64,000 nucleotides of DNA, taken from Fodinicurvata halophila. Its GTDB lineage: Bacteria > Pseudomonadota > Alphaproteobacteria > Kiloniellales > DSM-21159. Positions 45,097 through 54,096 of the stretch are shown here, piece after piece; position 1 is the stretch's first letter, and each line of letters begins with the position of its first letter. A program made the position numbers and the translations under genes. The stretch is taken from contig NZ_JBHSCW010000003.1 in assembly GCF_042651425.1 (NCBI RefSeq), positions 310,001 to 374,000 on the forward strand. The letters run 5' to 3'. The notes beneath the pieces are model-generated. The model made no database searches. It was given only the letters and a program-made list of their open reading frames with translations, and was not told the origin of the DNA.

Positions 45097-46170
45097 ATGA
45101 CAGGGGACCCGGATATCCGATTTGAGCGCCTGGGCAAGGTTGCCTGCGTTACTCTTGACCGGCCCAAGGCCCTCAATGCCCTGACGCTTGGAATGATCCG
45201 TGCCTTCCAGCCCGTTCTGGAAGACTGGGGCAAGGATCCAGACGTTCAGGCCGTTGTGATCCGGGGCAGTGGCCCGAAGGCCTTCTGTGCCGGGGGTGAC
45301 GTGCGCGCGGTTTGCGAAGCGGGCCTGGAAGGAGGCGAACTGACACGGATTTTCTTCCGTGAGGAGTATATTCTCAATCGCACGATCAAGCGGTTTCCCA
45401 AGCCCTTCATAGCACTGCCTGACGGAATCACGATGGGTGGCGGCATGGGGCTTTCCGTTCACGGGCGATATCGTGTGGCCACGGAAAAAACCGTCATGGC
45501 GATGCCGGAAACGGCCATCGGCTTCTTTCCCGACGTTGGCGGCTCCTATTTTCTTTCCCGATTGCCGGCACCCTTCGGGGCATACGTCGCGCTCACGGGG
45601 GCCCGCCTGAAAGCTGCCGATGCGCTTTATCTGGGGCTGGCAACGCATTACATGCCGTCAGAGCGTCTCGAAAGCGTGCTCGAGGAATTTGCGCGGCTGG
45701 ATGTCTCTGAGGAGGAACCCTGGCATTGGGACGCCAAGATTGCTGAGATACTGGACACCCATTCAGAAACGCCGGGAGCTGCGTCTCTGGAAGCCGAGCA
45801 TGCGCGGATCAAGCGGCATTTTGCACATGAGAGTATCGAGGGGATCTTGGACTCTCTTGCAGCGGAGGACTCGGATTGGGCACGAGAGGTCCGCGAGAGC
45901 CTGGAACAGCGTTCGCCCACATCCCTGAAAATCACCATGGAACAAATCCGGCGTGCAGCGGATCTCGATTTCGATGCCTGCATGCGGATGGAATATCGCA
46001 TGAGCCAGGGCTGTATGGCCGGACATGACTTCTACGAAGGCATTCGCGCTGTCCTCATCGACAAGGATCATGCTCCTGACTGGAGGCCTTCCACCGTCAG
46101 GGAGGTTTCCCCGGAAATCGTGCAGGCGCATTTCGAATCTCTCGGTTCATTGGAACTCGTGTTCGATTGA
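45097..46170 (+). CDS. 3-hydroxyisobutyryl-CoA hydrolase / enoyl-CoA hydratase family
   Basis: The 357-residue protein is a long crotonase-fold member of the HIBCH type, which hydrolyses 3-hydroxyisobutyryl-CoA in valine breakdown. The ATG at 45097 follows AAAGGA by 6 bases; a longer in-frame reading from 45025 is less likely. Oxyanion-hole segments are FCAGGDVRAV and GITMGGGMGLSVHGRYRVAT. The catalytic Glu/Asp region is MPETAIGFFPDVGGSYFLSR. The length exceeds simple hydratases (about 260), which favours HIBCH. Confidence 0.88.
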   Translation: MTGDPDIRFERLGKVACVTLDRPKALNALTLGMIRAFQPVLEDWGKDPDVQAVVIRGSGPKAFCAGGDVRAVCEAGLEGGELTRIFFREEYILNRTIKRFPKPFIALPDGITMGGGMGLSVHGRYRVATEKTVMAMPETAIGFFPDVGGSYFLSRLPAPFGAYVALTGARLKAADALYLGLATHYMPSERLESVLEEFARLDVSEEEPWHWDAKIAEILDTHSETPGAASLEAEHARIKRHFAHESIEGILDSLAAEDSDWAREVRESLEQRSPTSLKITMEQIRRAADLDFDACMRMEYRMSQGCMAGHDFYEGIRAVLIDKDHAPDWRPSTVREVSPEIVQAHFESLGSLELVFD

Positions 46171-46361
46171 GCATATTTGTGTAAGGACAGAGGCTTGGCA
46201 CACACTTTTTGTTAAGACGGTAGAGAGATAATCAGACTATTTCCTCACTCACCGGAGATGTGAGTGGGCAGCCGACAAACAAACGTTCCGGTAGAGTATT
46301 TGTGCTTTAACTTCTGCATGAAACGTGGGATTTACTCTCAGGATTTTTTATAAAGCCAGAT

Positions 46362-46373
46362 GGTTTAAAAACC
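46362..46373. promoter_or_regulatory. Inverted repeat upstream of the LdtR-like gene
   Basis: GGTTT-AA-AAACC is a perfect small palindrome 54 bases before the chosen start. The preceding region 46171-46361 also holds a 7-bp hairpin (46246-46266) without a T run. The site could be an autoregulatory operator, but this is speculative. Confidence 0.3.
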
Positions 46374-46426
46374 CCGTCAAAGTTCCCAAGTAGGATCGCT
46401 TGACTGTAGAACTAGGAGATGTCCCT

Positions 46427-46897
46427 GTGAAAGCTGCGTATCTGGACATGATCCGCATGATAGAGAGGCTGCATCGGCAATGCCTCGAGCTGGTCAAGGC
46501 TGAGATCGAGCGTGAAGGAATCCGTGATCTCAATAACGTGCAGGCCCTTATCCTTTTCAACATCGGGGAAGGAGAGGTCACTGTCGGCGAGTTGACCCAA
46601 CGCGGATACTACCTTGGCTCAAATGTGTCCTATAACGTCAAGAAACTGGTGGAAAACGGTTACCTGGTCCAGGAGCGTTCTCCGCATGATCGCCGCTCTA
46701 CCCACGTGCGGGTCAGTGATAAGGGACTGGCTATCTACAAACACATGGACCGCCTCTTCGAACATCATGCGGAAGCAATGAGCGAGGCAGGCCTGAGCGA
46801 GGAAGACCTGAACGGCGCAAGTGACATCCTCTCCCGATTGTTGCGCTACTGGTCCGGTCCGGAGCATTTCTCCGGTCGGGGCTACCCGGGAGCCTGA
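46427..46897 (+). CDS. MarR-family regulator, LdtR-like
   Basis: The 156-residue protein closely resembles LdtR, a MarR-family regulator of L,D-transpeptidase and stress genes in Rhizobiales: YLDMIRMIERLHRQCLELVK, NVQALILFNIGEGEVTVGEL, GYYLGSNVSYNVKKLVENGY. The GTG start at 46427 follows AGGAG by 8 bases; a TTG at 46400 is a weaker alternative. The winged-helix DNA-binding part is complete. No L,D-transpeptidase gene is adjacent, so the target is elsewhere or different. Confidence 0.85.
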   Translation: MKAAYLDMIRMIERLHRQCLELVKAEIEREGIRDLNNVQALILFNIGEGEVTVGELTQRGYYLGSNVSYNVKKLVENGYLVQERSPHDRRSTHVRVSDKGLAIYKHMDRLFEHHAEAMSEAGLSEEDLNGASDILSRLLRYWSGPEHFSGRGYPGA

Positions 46898-47076
46898 GCG
46901 GCACGTTGGCGTTCCGGGAGCGATGGTTCTGCTCTGAAGTGCGTGCTTTGCGAGATACGCTGCTGGTTCTGCCGGCTATCATTGCATTTCGTGCGTTCAC
47001 GACTATAGTCCGCCCATTCGCGTGGGCCACCGTCTGTTTCGGTTCCGGTCCTGGAAGCCAATTCTGAGGAGAAAGC

Positions 47077-47520
47077 ATGTTCGTTTCCCCGGCCTATGCA
47101 CAGGGTGCCGCTGCCGAAGGCGGAAATCTCCTGATGTCCGTCCTGCCGTTCATCCTGATATTTGTCATCTTCTACTTCCTGCTGATACGTCCGCAGCAGA
47201 AGAAGATGAAGCAGCACCGCGAGATGATCCAGTCGCTGGAGCGTGGTGATCGCATCGTCACATCCGGCGGTATCGTCGGGCAGATCATCAAGGTGACCAG
47301 CGACTCCGAAGTCGAGGTCGAGATCGCGCAGGGCACGCGCGTTCAGGTCATGCGCCAGACGATTACCGAGGTTCTCGAAAAGGGAGCGCCCATTCGCAGC
47401 TCCTCCAAGGAAAAGGGCAGCCGTGGCAAGCAGAGCCAGGCCAAGAAGGCTGAACCCGATGAAGCCGAGGCGGAGAGCGAAGCCGACGCCGAAGAGCCGA
47501 AAGCCGAAGAAAAGCAGTAA
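47077..47520 (+). CDS. yajC: Preprotein translocase auxiliary subunit YajC
   Basis: YajC associates with SecDF in the inner membrane. The 147 residues have one membrane helix (LPFILIFVIFYFLLIRPQQK) and the family core MIQSLERGDRIVTSGGIVGQ. An unusually long charged Lys/Glu/Ala tail follows (about residues 108-147). It precedes secD by 61 bases. Confidence 0.95.
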   Translation: MFVSPAYAQGAAAEGGNLLMSVLPFILIFVIFYFLLIRPQQKKMKQHREMIQSLERGDRIVTSGGIVGQIIKVTSDSEVEVEIAQGTRVQVMRQTITEVLEKGAPIRSSSKEKGSRGKQSQAKKAEPDEAEAESEADAEEPKAEEKQ

Positions 47521-47581
47521 GCCCCCGGGTTCCCGCCAGGGGCCTGTCGCCTTGTTTCCCGTCCTCGAGAGCACTTGAGCC

Positions 47582-49147
47582 ATGGTCCATTTTTCGCGCT
47601 GGCAGCTGCTGTTTGTTGTTGCCGTGCTATTGCTCGGTATCGTGTTTGCGCTGCCGAATGTCCTCTCGCGCCAGATGCTGGACAGCTTGCCGGATTGGGT
47701 TCCCAACGAACAGATCAATCTCGGCCTCGATCTCCAGGGCGGCTCTCATCTTTTGCTTGAAGTCGATGTTGACTCCGTCTTCGAGGAACAGCTCGAGGGG
47801 CTTCTGGATACGGTTCGCTCGGAATTGCGGAGCGAGCGCATAGGCTACACCGATCTGGCGGTTCGTGGAGACGAGGTGACGTTTAACCTGCGAGATCCTT
47901 CGCAGGCCGATGCGGCGCGCGAAGCCCTGTCCAATTTCCTCGGCAACGCCGAATTCGATATCAACGAGGAGGGCGAAGCCAGTATCGGGCTGACGGATCA
48001 GGCCAAGGCGGAGCGGTCGAGCAACGTTGTCCAGCAATCCATTGAGATCGTCCGCCGACGCATCGACGAGACGGGCACACGCGAACCCGCGATCCAGCAA
48101 CAGGGTGAAGAGCGTATCCAGGTCCAGTTGCCGGGTGTGGACAATCCGGAACGCATCAAGGATCTCCTGGGACGGACGGCGAAACTGACATTCCATCTGG
48201 TGGATACGGATGCATCCCCGAATTCCGACAGCATCCCCGCCGGATCGGAGGCCCTGCCCTCTCAAGAGGCCGGACCTGATGGCGAGCCGGTCGAGTATGT
48301 CGTCCGTCGCCGCGTGATGGTCAGTGGGGACAACCTGACCGATGCCCAGGCCACCTTCCAGGAAGGACAGCCGGTGGTGTCCTTTTCCTTCGACTCGGTG
48401 GGCGCCCAGCGGTTCGCCGATGTGACGAGCGAAAACGTCGGCCAGCCCTTCGCCATCGTGCTCGATGGAAAAGTCATAAGCGCGCCCGTGATCCGCGAGC
48501 CGATTACGGGGGGGCGCGGTGTCATCAGCGGCGATTTTACCACTCAGGAAGTGCAGGACCTTGCCCTGCTGCTGCGCGCTGGCGCCTTGCCGGCCGAGTT
48601 GACCGTTATCGAAGAACGCTCCATTGGGCCGGGCTTGGGTGCGGATTCCGTGCGGGCCGGAGAGATTGCCTCGATTCTGGGACTGGTTGGTGTCGTCATA
48701 TTCATCATGCTGGCCTATGGACTGTTCGGAACCATGGCCAGCCTTGCGCTGGCGAGCAATATCATCCTGATTATCGCCGTACTTTCAGGATTACAGGCAA
48801 CACTGACCCTGCCGGGCATTGCCGGTATCGTCCTGACGATCGGCATGGCGGTGGACGCGAATGTGCTGATCTTCGAACGTATACGCGAAGAGGTCAGGAA
48901 TGGACGCGGACCTGTCTCGGCCATCGACACGGGATACCGTCAGGCCCTGTCGGCCATCATCGACGGAAACGTCACCACCCTGATTGCGGCAGTTCTGCTC
49001 TTTGTCTTTGGAACGGGGCCCATCAAGGGATTTGCCATTACCCTGGCGATCGGTCTGGTGACCTCGATGTTCACGGCGATCATGGTGACGCGCGCCATGA
49101 TCATTGGGTGGCTGCGTCACCGCCGCCCGAACCAGCTGCCAATCTGA
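47582..49147 (+). CDS. secD: Protein translocase subunit SecD
   Basis: SecD uses the proton motive force to help protein export. The 521 residues have an N-terminal membrane helix, the periplasmic P1 region (GLDLQGGSHLLLEVDVD, VVQQSIEIVRRRIDETGTREP) and a C-terminal RND-like five-helix block. That block contains GIAGIVLTIGMAVDANVLIFERIREE and IIDGNVTTLIAAVLLFVFG. It is followed by secF after 15 bases. Confidence 0.97.
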   Translation: MVHFSRWQLLFVVAVLLLGIVFALPNVLSRQMLDSLPDWVPNEQINLGLDLQGGSHLLLEVDVDSVFEEQLEGLLDTVRSELRSERIGYTDLAVRGDEVTFNLRDPSQADAAREALSNFLGNAEFDINEEGEASIGLTDQAKAERSSNVVQQSIEIVRRRIDETGTREPAIQQQGEERIQVQLPGVDNPERIKDLLGRTAKLTFHLVDTDASPNSDSIPAGSEALPSQEAGPDGEPVEYVVRRRVMVSGDNLTDAQATFQEGQPVVSFSFDSVGAQRFADVTSENVGQPFAIVLDGKVISAPVIREPITGGRGVISGDFTTQEVQDLALLLRAGALPAELTVIEERSIGPGLGADSVRAGEIASILGLVGVVIFIMLAYGLFGTMASLALASNIILIIAVLSGLQATLTLPGIAGIVLTIGMAVDANVLIFERIREEVRNGRGPVSAIDTGYRQALSAIIDGNVTTLIAAVLLFVFGTGPIKGFAITLAIGLVTSMFTAIMVTRAMIIGWLRHRRPNQLPI

Positions 49148-49162
49148 AAGAGCGAACACCTC

Positions 49163-50125
49163 ATGGCTCTCATCCGCTTCTTTCCCGAAAAGCCGAACCT
49201 TGATTTCCTCAAGACGAGGCGTATCACGCTGGCAATTGCCGCGCTGATCCTGACCGGTTCGATGGTCTGTTTCGCGGCGATCGGTCTCAATTTCGGTATC
49301 GACTTCCGCGGCGGCACCCTCATCGAGGTCGAAACCGATGGGCCGGCCAATTTGCCGGAGTTCCGCTCGCGTCTCACCGCACTGGACCTTGGCGAGGTAA
49401 CGATCCAGGAATTTGGCGAGCCCAATAATATCCTGATCAACATACAGCGCCAGGAAGGCGATGCAGAGGCACAGCAGGAGGCCATCGAAGAGGCCAAGGC
49501 CGAAATCGACGATATGGTCGTGTCATATCGCCGAACGGAGTTCGTTGGCCCGAAGGTGGGAGAGGAGCTGAGAGAGGCCGGCACCCTCGCCACCCTCCTG
49601 GCGTTGCTGGGCATCGCCGTTTATGTGTGGTTCCGCTTCGAATGGCAGTTTGCGGGTGCGGCGTTGCTGGCCCTGGTACACGACGTCATCGGAACCATCG
49701 GTTTCTTCACCGTGACCCAGATCGAGTTCAATCTGGCAACCTTGGCGGCGGTCCTTACGATTGCGGGTTACTCGATCAACGATACCGTGGTGATTTTCGA
49801 CCGGGTTCGGGAATCCGCGCGCAAGTACAAGTCTCTTCACGTCACTCAGGTTCTCAACAAGGCCCTGAACGAAACGATGGCGCGAACCCTGATGACGTCG
49901 CTGACAACCTTGCTGGCCCTGTTATGCCTCTATTTCTTCGGTGGAGAGGTTATCCGCGGTTTCACGGCGGGCCTGATCTGGGGCATTGTGATCGGCACCT
50001 TCTCCAGTGTGGGTGTTGCTGTCCCCCTGTTGTACTATATGGGGCTCAAGAACGAACCGAGCGGCAGCAATACGCAGGATGATACAGGGCGAACGAAGGC
50101 CCAGGAAGGCGTGCCGCAGGTCTAG
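49163..50125 (+). CDS. secF: Protein translocase subunit SecF
   Basis: SecF forms a complex with SecD. The 320-residue protein has LNFGIDFRGGTLIEVE after the first membrane helix and the RND-like C-terminal motifs AAVLTIAGYSINDTVVIFDRVRE and LNKALNETMARTLMTSLTTL (listed as separate pieces). A polar tail follows the last helix. It lies 33 bases before the Mth938-like gene. Confidence 0.97.
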   Translation: MALIRFFPEKPNLDFLKTRRITLAIAALILTGSMVCFAAIGLNFGIDFRGGTLIEVETDGPANLPEFRSRLTALDLGEVTIQEFGEPNNILINIQRQEGDAEAQQEAIEEAKAEIDDMVVSYRRTEFVGPKVGEELREAGTLATLLALLGIAVYVWFRFEWQFAGAALLALVHDVIGTIGFFTVTQIEFNLATLAAVLTIAGYSINDTVVIFDRVRESARKYKSLHVTQVLNKALNETMARTLMTSLTTLLALLCLYFFGGEVIRGFTAGLIWGIVIGTFSSVGVAVPLLYYMGLKNEPSGSNTQDDTGRTKAQEGVPQV

Positions 50126-50158
50126 CGTTCTCAGTCGGAACCGACGAGGAGACGGGTT

Positions 50159-50533
50159 ATGGATGTCACGCCACTCGTTCCCCAGGGGCGGCAGGTCATC
50201 GAGGCCTATGGAGACAACGGGTTTCGGATCTCGGGCGTGCGTTATGACGGTTCGGTGCTGGTGCTGCCCGACCGGACACTGAACTGGGCGGTTGCGACCA
50301 GCGAGGATATTACCGCCGAAAGCCTTGTTCCCGTGACAGACCACGAGGAAACCGAGCTTCTCCTGCTCGGTTTCGGAAAGCGTCCGGTCATGCTGTCCCA
50401 AGCGTTCAGGGACACGCTGCGCAGCAAAGGGGTCTCCCTCGAACCCATGGATACGGGGGCCGCCTCACGCACCTACAATGTGTTGCTGGCCGAAGGGCGC
50501 CGTGTGGCCGCCGCGCTGATCGCGGTCGAGTAA
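50159..50533 (+). CDS. Mth938-like domain protein
   Basis: The 124-residue protein belongs to the Mth938/NDUFAF3-like family (DUF498): VIEAYGDNGFRISGVRYDGS, LLLGFGKRPVMLS and MDTGAASRTYNVLLAEGRRV. In mitochondria the relative NDUFAF3 helps assemble complex I. In alphaproteobacteria it commonly follows secDF, as here. A molecular role in bacteria is not settled. An NDUFAF6-like gene lies 1.3 kb downstream. Confidence 0.9.
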   Translation: MDVTPLVPQGRQVIEAYGDNGFRISGVRYDGSVLVLPDRTLNWAVATSEDITAESLVPVTDHEETELLLLGFGKRPVMLSQAFRDTLRSKGVSLEPMDTGAASRTYNVLLAEGRRVAAALIAVE

Positions 50534-50609
50534 ATGCTTGGGCGTACAGACAGGCGATAACCGAGCTTGCCGTTCTGTCTCATGGGCATGTGATCGTCGT
50601 AACGGGCGC

Positions 50610-50831
50610 TCAGTGGTTCCTGCGGTCGAAGATCAGCATGACGGATCCGATCACCAACAGGCCGAATCCGATGAAGGGAGAAATGTTGATTCTCTCTTCC
50701 TCTTCGGCGGTTGCCGTGATCGGGCCGACATCGAGGACTTCCTTCTCCTCGGTGAGGGGGATGTAGGGGAGAACCAAGGTCACCAGCCCCGCAATGATGA
50801 GAACAATCGCCACAACCCGAATCATATGCAC
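50610..50831 (-). CDS. Small two-helix membrane protein (DUF3185-like)
   Basis: The likely GTG start at 50831 has GGGAG 7 bases upstream; ATG at 50825 is the alternative. The 73 residues contain two hydrophobic segments (IRVVAIVLIIAGLVTLVLPY and FIGFGLLVIGSVMLIF) around a charged loop, with a C-terminal DRRNH. It resembles small DUF3185-type inner-membrane proteins. Function unknown. Confidence 0.7.
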   Translation of the reverse strand: MHMIRVVAIVLIIAGLVTLVLPYIPLTEEKEVLDVGPITATAEEEERINISPFIGFGLLVIGSVMLIFDRRNH

Positions 50832-50949
50832 GAGGTATCTCCCTTGTCTGTCTTGTGCAGCTCGCAATTTTCCCTGAGGGAAACTCCATTCCCTGCAGGC
50901 GAAAGCGGTTCTTGTCCCTCATAAACAAATTGAGCCTGACGAAACAGGC

Positions 50950-50980
50950 AAAAAAGAAGGGCTGCATCAGGGCAGCCCTT
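50950..50980 (-). terminator. Intrinsic terminator of sodB
   Basis: AAGGGCTGC (50957-50965) pairs perfectly with GCAGCCCTT (50972-50980). On the minus strand a run of six T (50955-50950) follows after TTC. It lies 26 bases beyond the sodB stop. Confidence 0.9.
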
Positions 50981-51005
50981 CCTCTTTTCGCAACTCTCGG
51001 TGACC

Positions 51006-51605
51006 TCAGGCTTTCGAAAGGTTCTCGTTCACGAAGTCCCAGTTCACCAGGTGGTCAAAGAAGGCCTGAACGAAATCGGGACGCCTGTTCTGATAATCCA
51101 GGTAATAGGCATGCTCCCATACGTCGATGGTCAATAGCGGCGTCTGGCCGTCATAGACCAGCGGGGTGTCCGCATCGTCGGTGTTGACGATTCTCACCTT
51201 GCCGCCCTCAAGGACGAGCCAAGTCCAGCCGCTGCCGAAGTTCCCCGCAGCCGAGGCCTTGTAGTCCTCAACGAACTTCTCGGGCGATCCGAAAGCCTCC
51301 TCGATCTTGGCGGCCACATCCCCGTTGGGTTTCCCGCCGCCGCCGGGCTTCATGCAATGCCAGAAGAAGGTATGGTTCCATACCTGGGCCGACTGGTTGA
51401 ACAGCATCTTGTTGTTGGACGATTTGGCAGCCTTGACGACGTCTTCGATGGACTTGCCTTCCAGTTCAGTCCCGGACACCAGCTCATTGGTCTTCGTTAC
51501 GTAAGCCTGATGATGCTTGCCGTGGTGGAAGCTGAGCGTGCGCTCGGAGTAATAGGGTTCAAGGGCATCCTGGGCATAAGGCAAATTGGGAAGCTCGAAA
51601 GCCAT
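51006..51605 (-). CDS. sodB: Iron/manganese superoxide dismutase
   Basis: The enzyme disproportionates superoxide in the cytoplasm. The 199 residues include metal-ligand regions SFHHGKHHQAYV, NQSAQVWNHTFFWHCM and DVWEHAYYLDYQNRR; the spacing and AGNFGSGWTWLV favour the iron type. It is monocistronic and ends at a strong terminator. A 214-base gap upstream, shared with the divergent NDUFAF6-like gene, should hold its promoter. Confidence 0.96.
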   Translation of the reverse strand: MAFELPNLPYAQDALEPYYSERTLSFHHGKHHQAYVTKTNELVSGTELEGKSIEDVVKAAKSSNNKMLFNQSAQVWNHTFFWHCMKPGGGGKPNGDVAAKIEEAFGSPEKFVEDYKASAAGNFGSGWTWLVLEGGKVRIVNTDDADTPLVYDGQTPLLTIDVWEHAYYLDYQNRRPDFVQAFFDHLVNWDFVNENLSKA

Positions 51606-51819
51606 TGAGTCTCTCCTTCTTATTGAATTTGAAAAGCCGATCCGATCACTGTCGGCCCCGGCGTGCGATGTCCCTTATCAGACAAAGATAGGTATTCTCG
51701 TGCGAATGTGAACAGAAGGATCGCCTGGGGCAAGTCGGAAATCGAGCGGAATTCTTCAAGTGGCCTATAGACTTATGCCGGAACTGGAAGCTGCGGGATG
51801 AGCGTGATAGACCCACGTC

Positions 51820-52671
51820 ATGAAACCCGAGAGTGCTTCCAGTTATTGTCTCGAGAGGGTGCGCCGTCATGATTATGCGCGGTATCTGACCACCCTCTTT
51901 TCTCCTCCTGAGCAGCGCGAACTTCTCTGGGCGCTGTACGCCTGGAACCTTGAGGTTGCGAAGACTGCGGAAACGGTCAGCGAGGCGACCCTCGGCGAGA
52001 TCCGGCTGCAGTGGTGGCGCGAGGGCCTGGAAGGTTTGTGGCAGGGCAATACACGCTCCCATCCCGTGCTGGAGGTGCTGGAAGGGGGACGAGACCGGCT
52101 GGCTCGGACGGCGGAGTCCTTCGAGCGCATCCTGGAAGCGCGGTCCTTCGACCTGGATCCGCAGCCCCCGGCCGATCTGGCTGAATTGGAGACATATGCC
52201 GAAGCCACGGCCTCGGAGCTACTCTATATCGCACTGGCTGCATTGGGAGAGCCGCCAAGCGAGCAGGAGCGACAGGTCGCGCGTCACGTCGGCATTGCCT
52301 GGGCACTGACGGGATTGTTGCGGGCGGTGCCTTTCCATGCGCGACAGAAGCGGCTCTATCTGCCCGAAGACCACCTGACCGTCGCAGGCGTGAAGCGCAG
52401 CGATCTATTCGAATTGCGTGGATCTGACCAGATATCCGGCGTGGTCATGCGTCTTGCCGAACGCGCGCGCGAACATGTGGAGGAGGCACGTCGCCATCGC
52501 GGAGCAATTGTTCGCAGTCGGCGCGGCCCCCTGTTGCTCGCCGGCCTGAGCGACCTCTATCTCAAGGCCCTGGAGCGCGCGGATTACGACCCTTTCGCTC
52601 CGAGCCTCGCCAGGCAGGAGGGAAAGGGGGTCTGGAAGATCACCTGGAATGCCTGGCGCGGCCGGTTCTGA
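51820..52671 (+). CDS. NDUFAF6-like squalene/phytoene synthase-fold protein
   Basis: The 283 residues have the squalene/phytoene synthase fold but match NDUFAF6, a mitochondrial complex I assembly factor, more closely: ALYAWNLEVAKTAETVSE, GEIRLQWWREGLEGL and LLRAVPFHARQKRLYLP. The first Asp-rich catalytic motif expected of a synthase is missing (NLEVAKTAETVSE stands in its place). It is therefore unlikely to condense prenyl diphosphates. A role in respiratory complex assembly is inferred from the mitochondrial homologue. It ends 3 bases from the convergent trmFO stop. Confidence 0.88.
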   Translation: MKPESASSYCLERVRRHDYARYLTTLFSPPEQRELLWALYAWNLEVAKTAETVSEATLGEIRLQWWREGLEGLWQGNTRSHPVLEVLEGGRDRLARTAESFERILEARSFDLDPQPPADLAELETYAEATASELLYIALAALGEPPSEQERQVARHVGIAWALTGLLRAVPFHARQKRLYLPEDHLTVAGVKRSDLFELRGSDQISGVVMRLAERAREHVEEARRHRGAIVRSRRGPLLLAGLSDLYLKALERADYDPFAPSLARQEGKGVWKITWNAWRGRF

Positions 52672-52674
52672 GTC

Positions 52675-54030
52675 CTACTCAGCGGCCGCACGGGTATTTT
52701 CAAGCCAGGTGTCCAGGTCCTTCAGGGCGCGGGCAGCCATTGCCGGCTTCCGGTCCCTTTTCTTGAGTTTCTTGCCGTTCTCCGCAGCCGGGGCAGGCGG
52801 CAGCAGGCCGAAGTTAATGTTCATGGGCTGGAAGGTCTCCGCTTCCGCGTCCCCGGTGATATGGGCCAGAAGCCCGCCCAGTGCCGTGCTGCGAGGCGGT
52901 GGAACAATGTCCGTCCCAAGCTTCTCCGCCGCTGCGAAGCGCCCTGCGAGCAAGCCGATGGCAGCCGATTCCACATAGCCCTCCACCCCCGTGATCTGGC
53001 CGGCAAAACGCAGATAGGGTGCCTTGCGATGACGCAGCGTGGCGTCCAAGAGGCGCGGAGAATTGATGAAGGTATTGCGGTGCAGGCCGCCAAGGCGTGC
53101 GAACTCCGCCTGTTCCAGCCCGGGAATCATGCGAAAGATCTCGGTTTGCACGCCGTACTTCAGCTTGGTCTGGAAGCCGACGATATTGTAGAGCGTGCCC
53201 AGCGCGTTGTCCTGCCGCAGTTGCACCACGGCATAGGGGGTCTCATTCCTGTTCGGGTCGTGCAGGCCCACCGGCTTCATGGGACCATAGCGCAGCGTTT
53301 CGGGCCCGCGTTCGGCCATGACCTCGATGGGAAGGCAGGCCTCGAAATAGGGCGTATCCTTCTCCCATTCCTTGAAGGCTGTTTTCTCGCCCTCGAGCAA
53401 CGCGTTGATGAAACGCTCGTACTCGTCCTTGTTCAGGGGGCAGTTGATGTAATCCTGACCGTCACCCTTGTCGTAGCGGGACTGGAACCAGGCCTTGGAG
53501 AAATCAATGGATTCCTTGTAGACGATCGGTGCGATGGCGTCGAAGAAGGCCAGGGCTTCCTCGTCGCTGAGGCCACGTATGCCCTCGGCCAGGGCATCCG
53601 ACGTAAGGGGGCCGGTCGCAACGATCACGGAGCCCCATTCCTCGGGCGGAAGCCCCGGGACTTCGCTGCGGTCGATCTCGACCAGCGGCTCCGCTTCGAG
53701 TGCAGTCGTGACGTCTTCCGAAAAGCCATGGCGATCCACGGCCAAAGCGCCGCCTGCCGGCAGTTTATGACGATCCCCCATGGCAAGAACCAGGGAGTTG
53801 CAGCGACGCATCTCCTCATGCAGCAGGCCGACGGCATTGTTCATGACATCGTCCGAGCGGAAGGAATTGGAACAGACCAGTTCAGCCAGCGAGTCCGTGT
53901 GGTGGGCATCGGTTTTCCGGCTGGGGCGCATTTCATGAAGCACCACCGGAACCCCGGCGCGCGAAATCTGCCATGCGGCTTCACTGCCGGCCAGGCCGCC
54001 GCCGACGATATGTACGGGTTCTTTACTCAT
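52675..54030 (-). CDS. trmFO: Folate/FAD-dependent tRNA U54 methyltransferase TrmFO
   Basis: TrmFO makes 5-methyluridine at tRNA position 54 using methylenetetrahydrofolate and FADH2. The ATG at 54030 gives 451 residues starting MSKEPVHIVGGGLAGSEAAW, a typical FAD dinucleotide-binding front. The segments ELVCSNSFRSDDVMNNAVG, YINCPLNKDEYERFINAL and GQITGVEGYVESAAIGLLAG are family hallmarks. It diverges from the carboxypeptidase gene across 66 bases. Confidence 0.96.
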   Translation of the reverse strand: MSKEPVHIVGGGLAGSEAAWQISRAGVPVVLHEMRPSRKTDAHHTDSLAELVCSNSFRSDDVMNNAVGLLHEEMRRCNSLVLAMGDRHKLPAGGALAVDRHGFSEDVTTALEAEPLVEIDRSEVPGLPPEEWGSVIVATGPLTSDALAEGIRGLSDEEALAFFDAIAPIVYKESIDFSKAWFQSRYDKGDGQDYINCPLNKDEYERFINALLEGEKTAFKEWEKDTPYFEACLPIEVMAERGPETLRYGPMKPVGLHDPNRNETPYAVVQLRQDNALGTLYNIVGFQTKLKYGVQTEIFRMIPGLEQAEFARLGGLHRNTFINSPRLLDATLRHRKAPYLRFAGQITGVEGYVESAAIGLLAGRFAAAEKLGTDIVPPPRSTALGGLLAHITGDAEAETFQPMNINFGLLPPAPAAENGKKLKKRDRKPAMAARALKDLDTWLENTRAAAE

Positions 54031-54096
54031 ACCCGACAAATAGCGAAGCTGCGTCTTCGTGACAATGAGGGCAGACGGCAAAGTGGTGAAGTCGGC

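Noticed and set aside
46246..46266. Hairpin CACTCAC/GTGAGTG as terminator of the 45097-46170 gene
   Set aside because: The stem is only 7 bp and no T run follows.
46898..47076. tRNA gene before yajC
   Set aside because: No cloverleaf or T-loop pattern could be drawn from the sequence.
52861..54096. Upstream in-frame extension of the carboxypeptidase gene
   Set aside because: It lies antisense to trmFO; a signal peptide begins right at 54097, so the real gene starts there.
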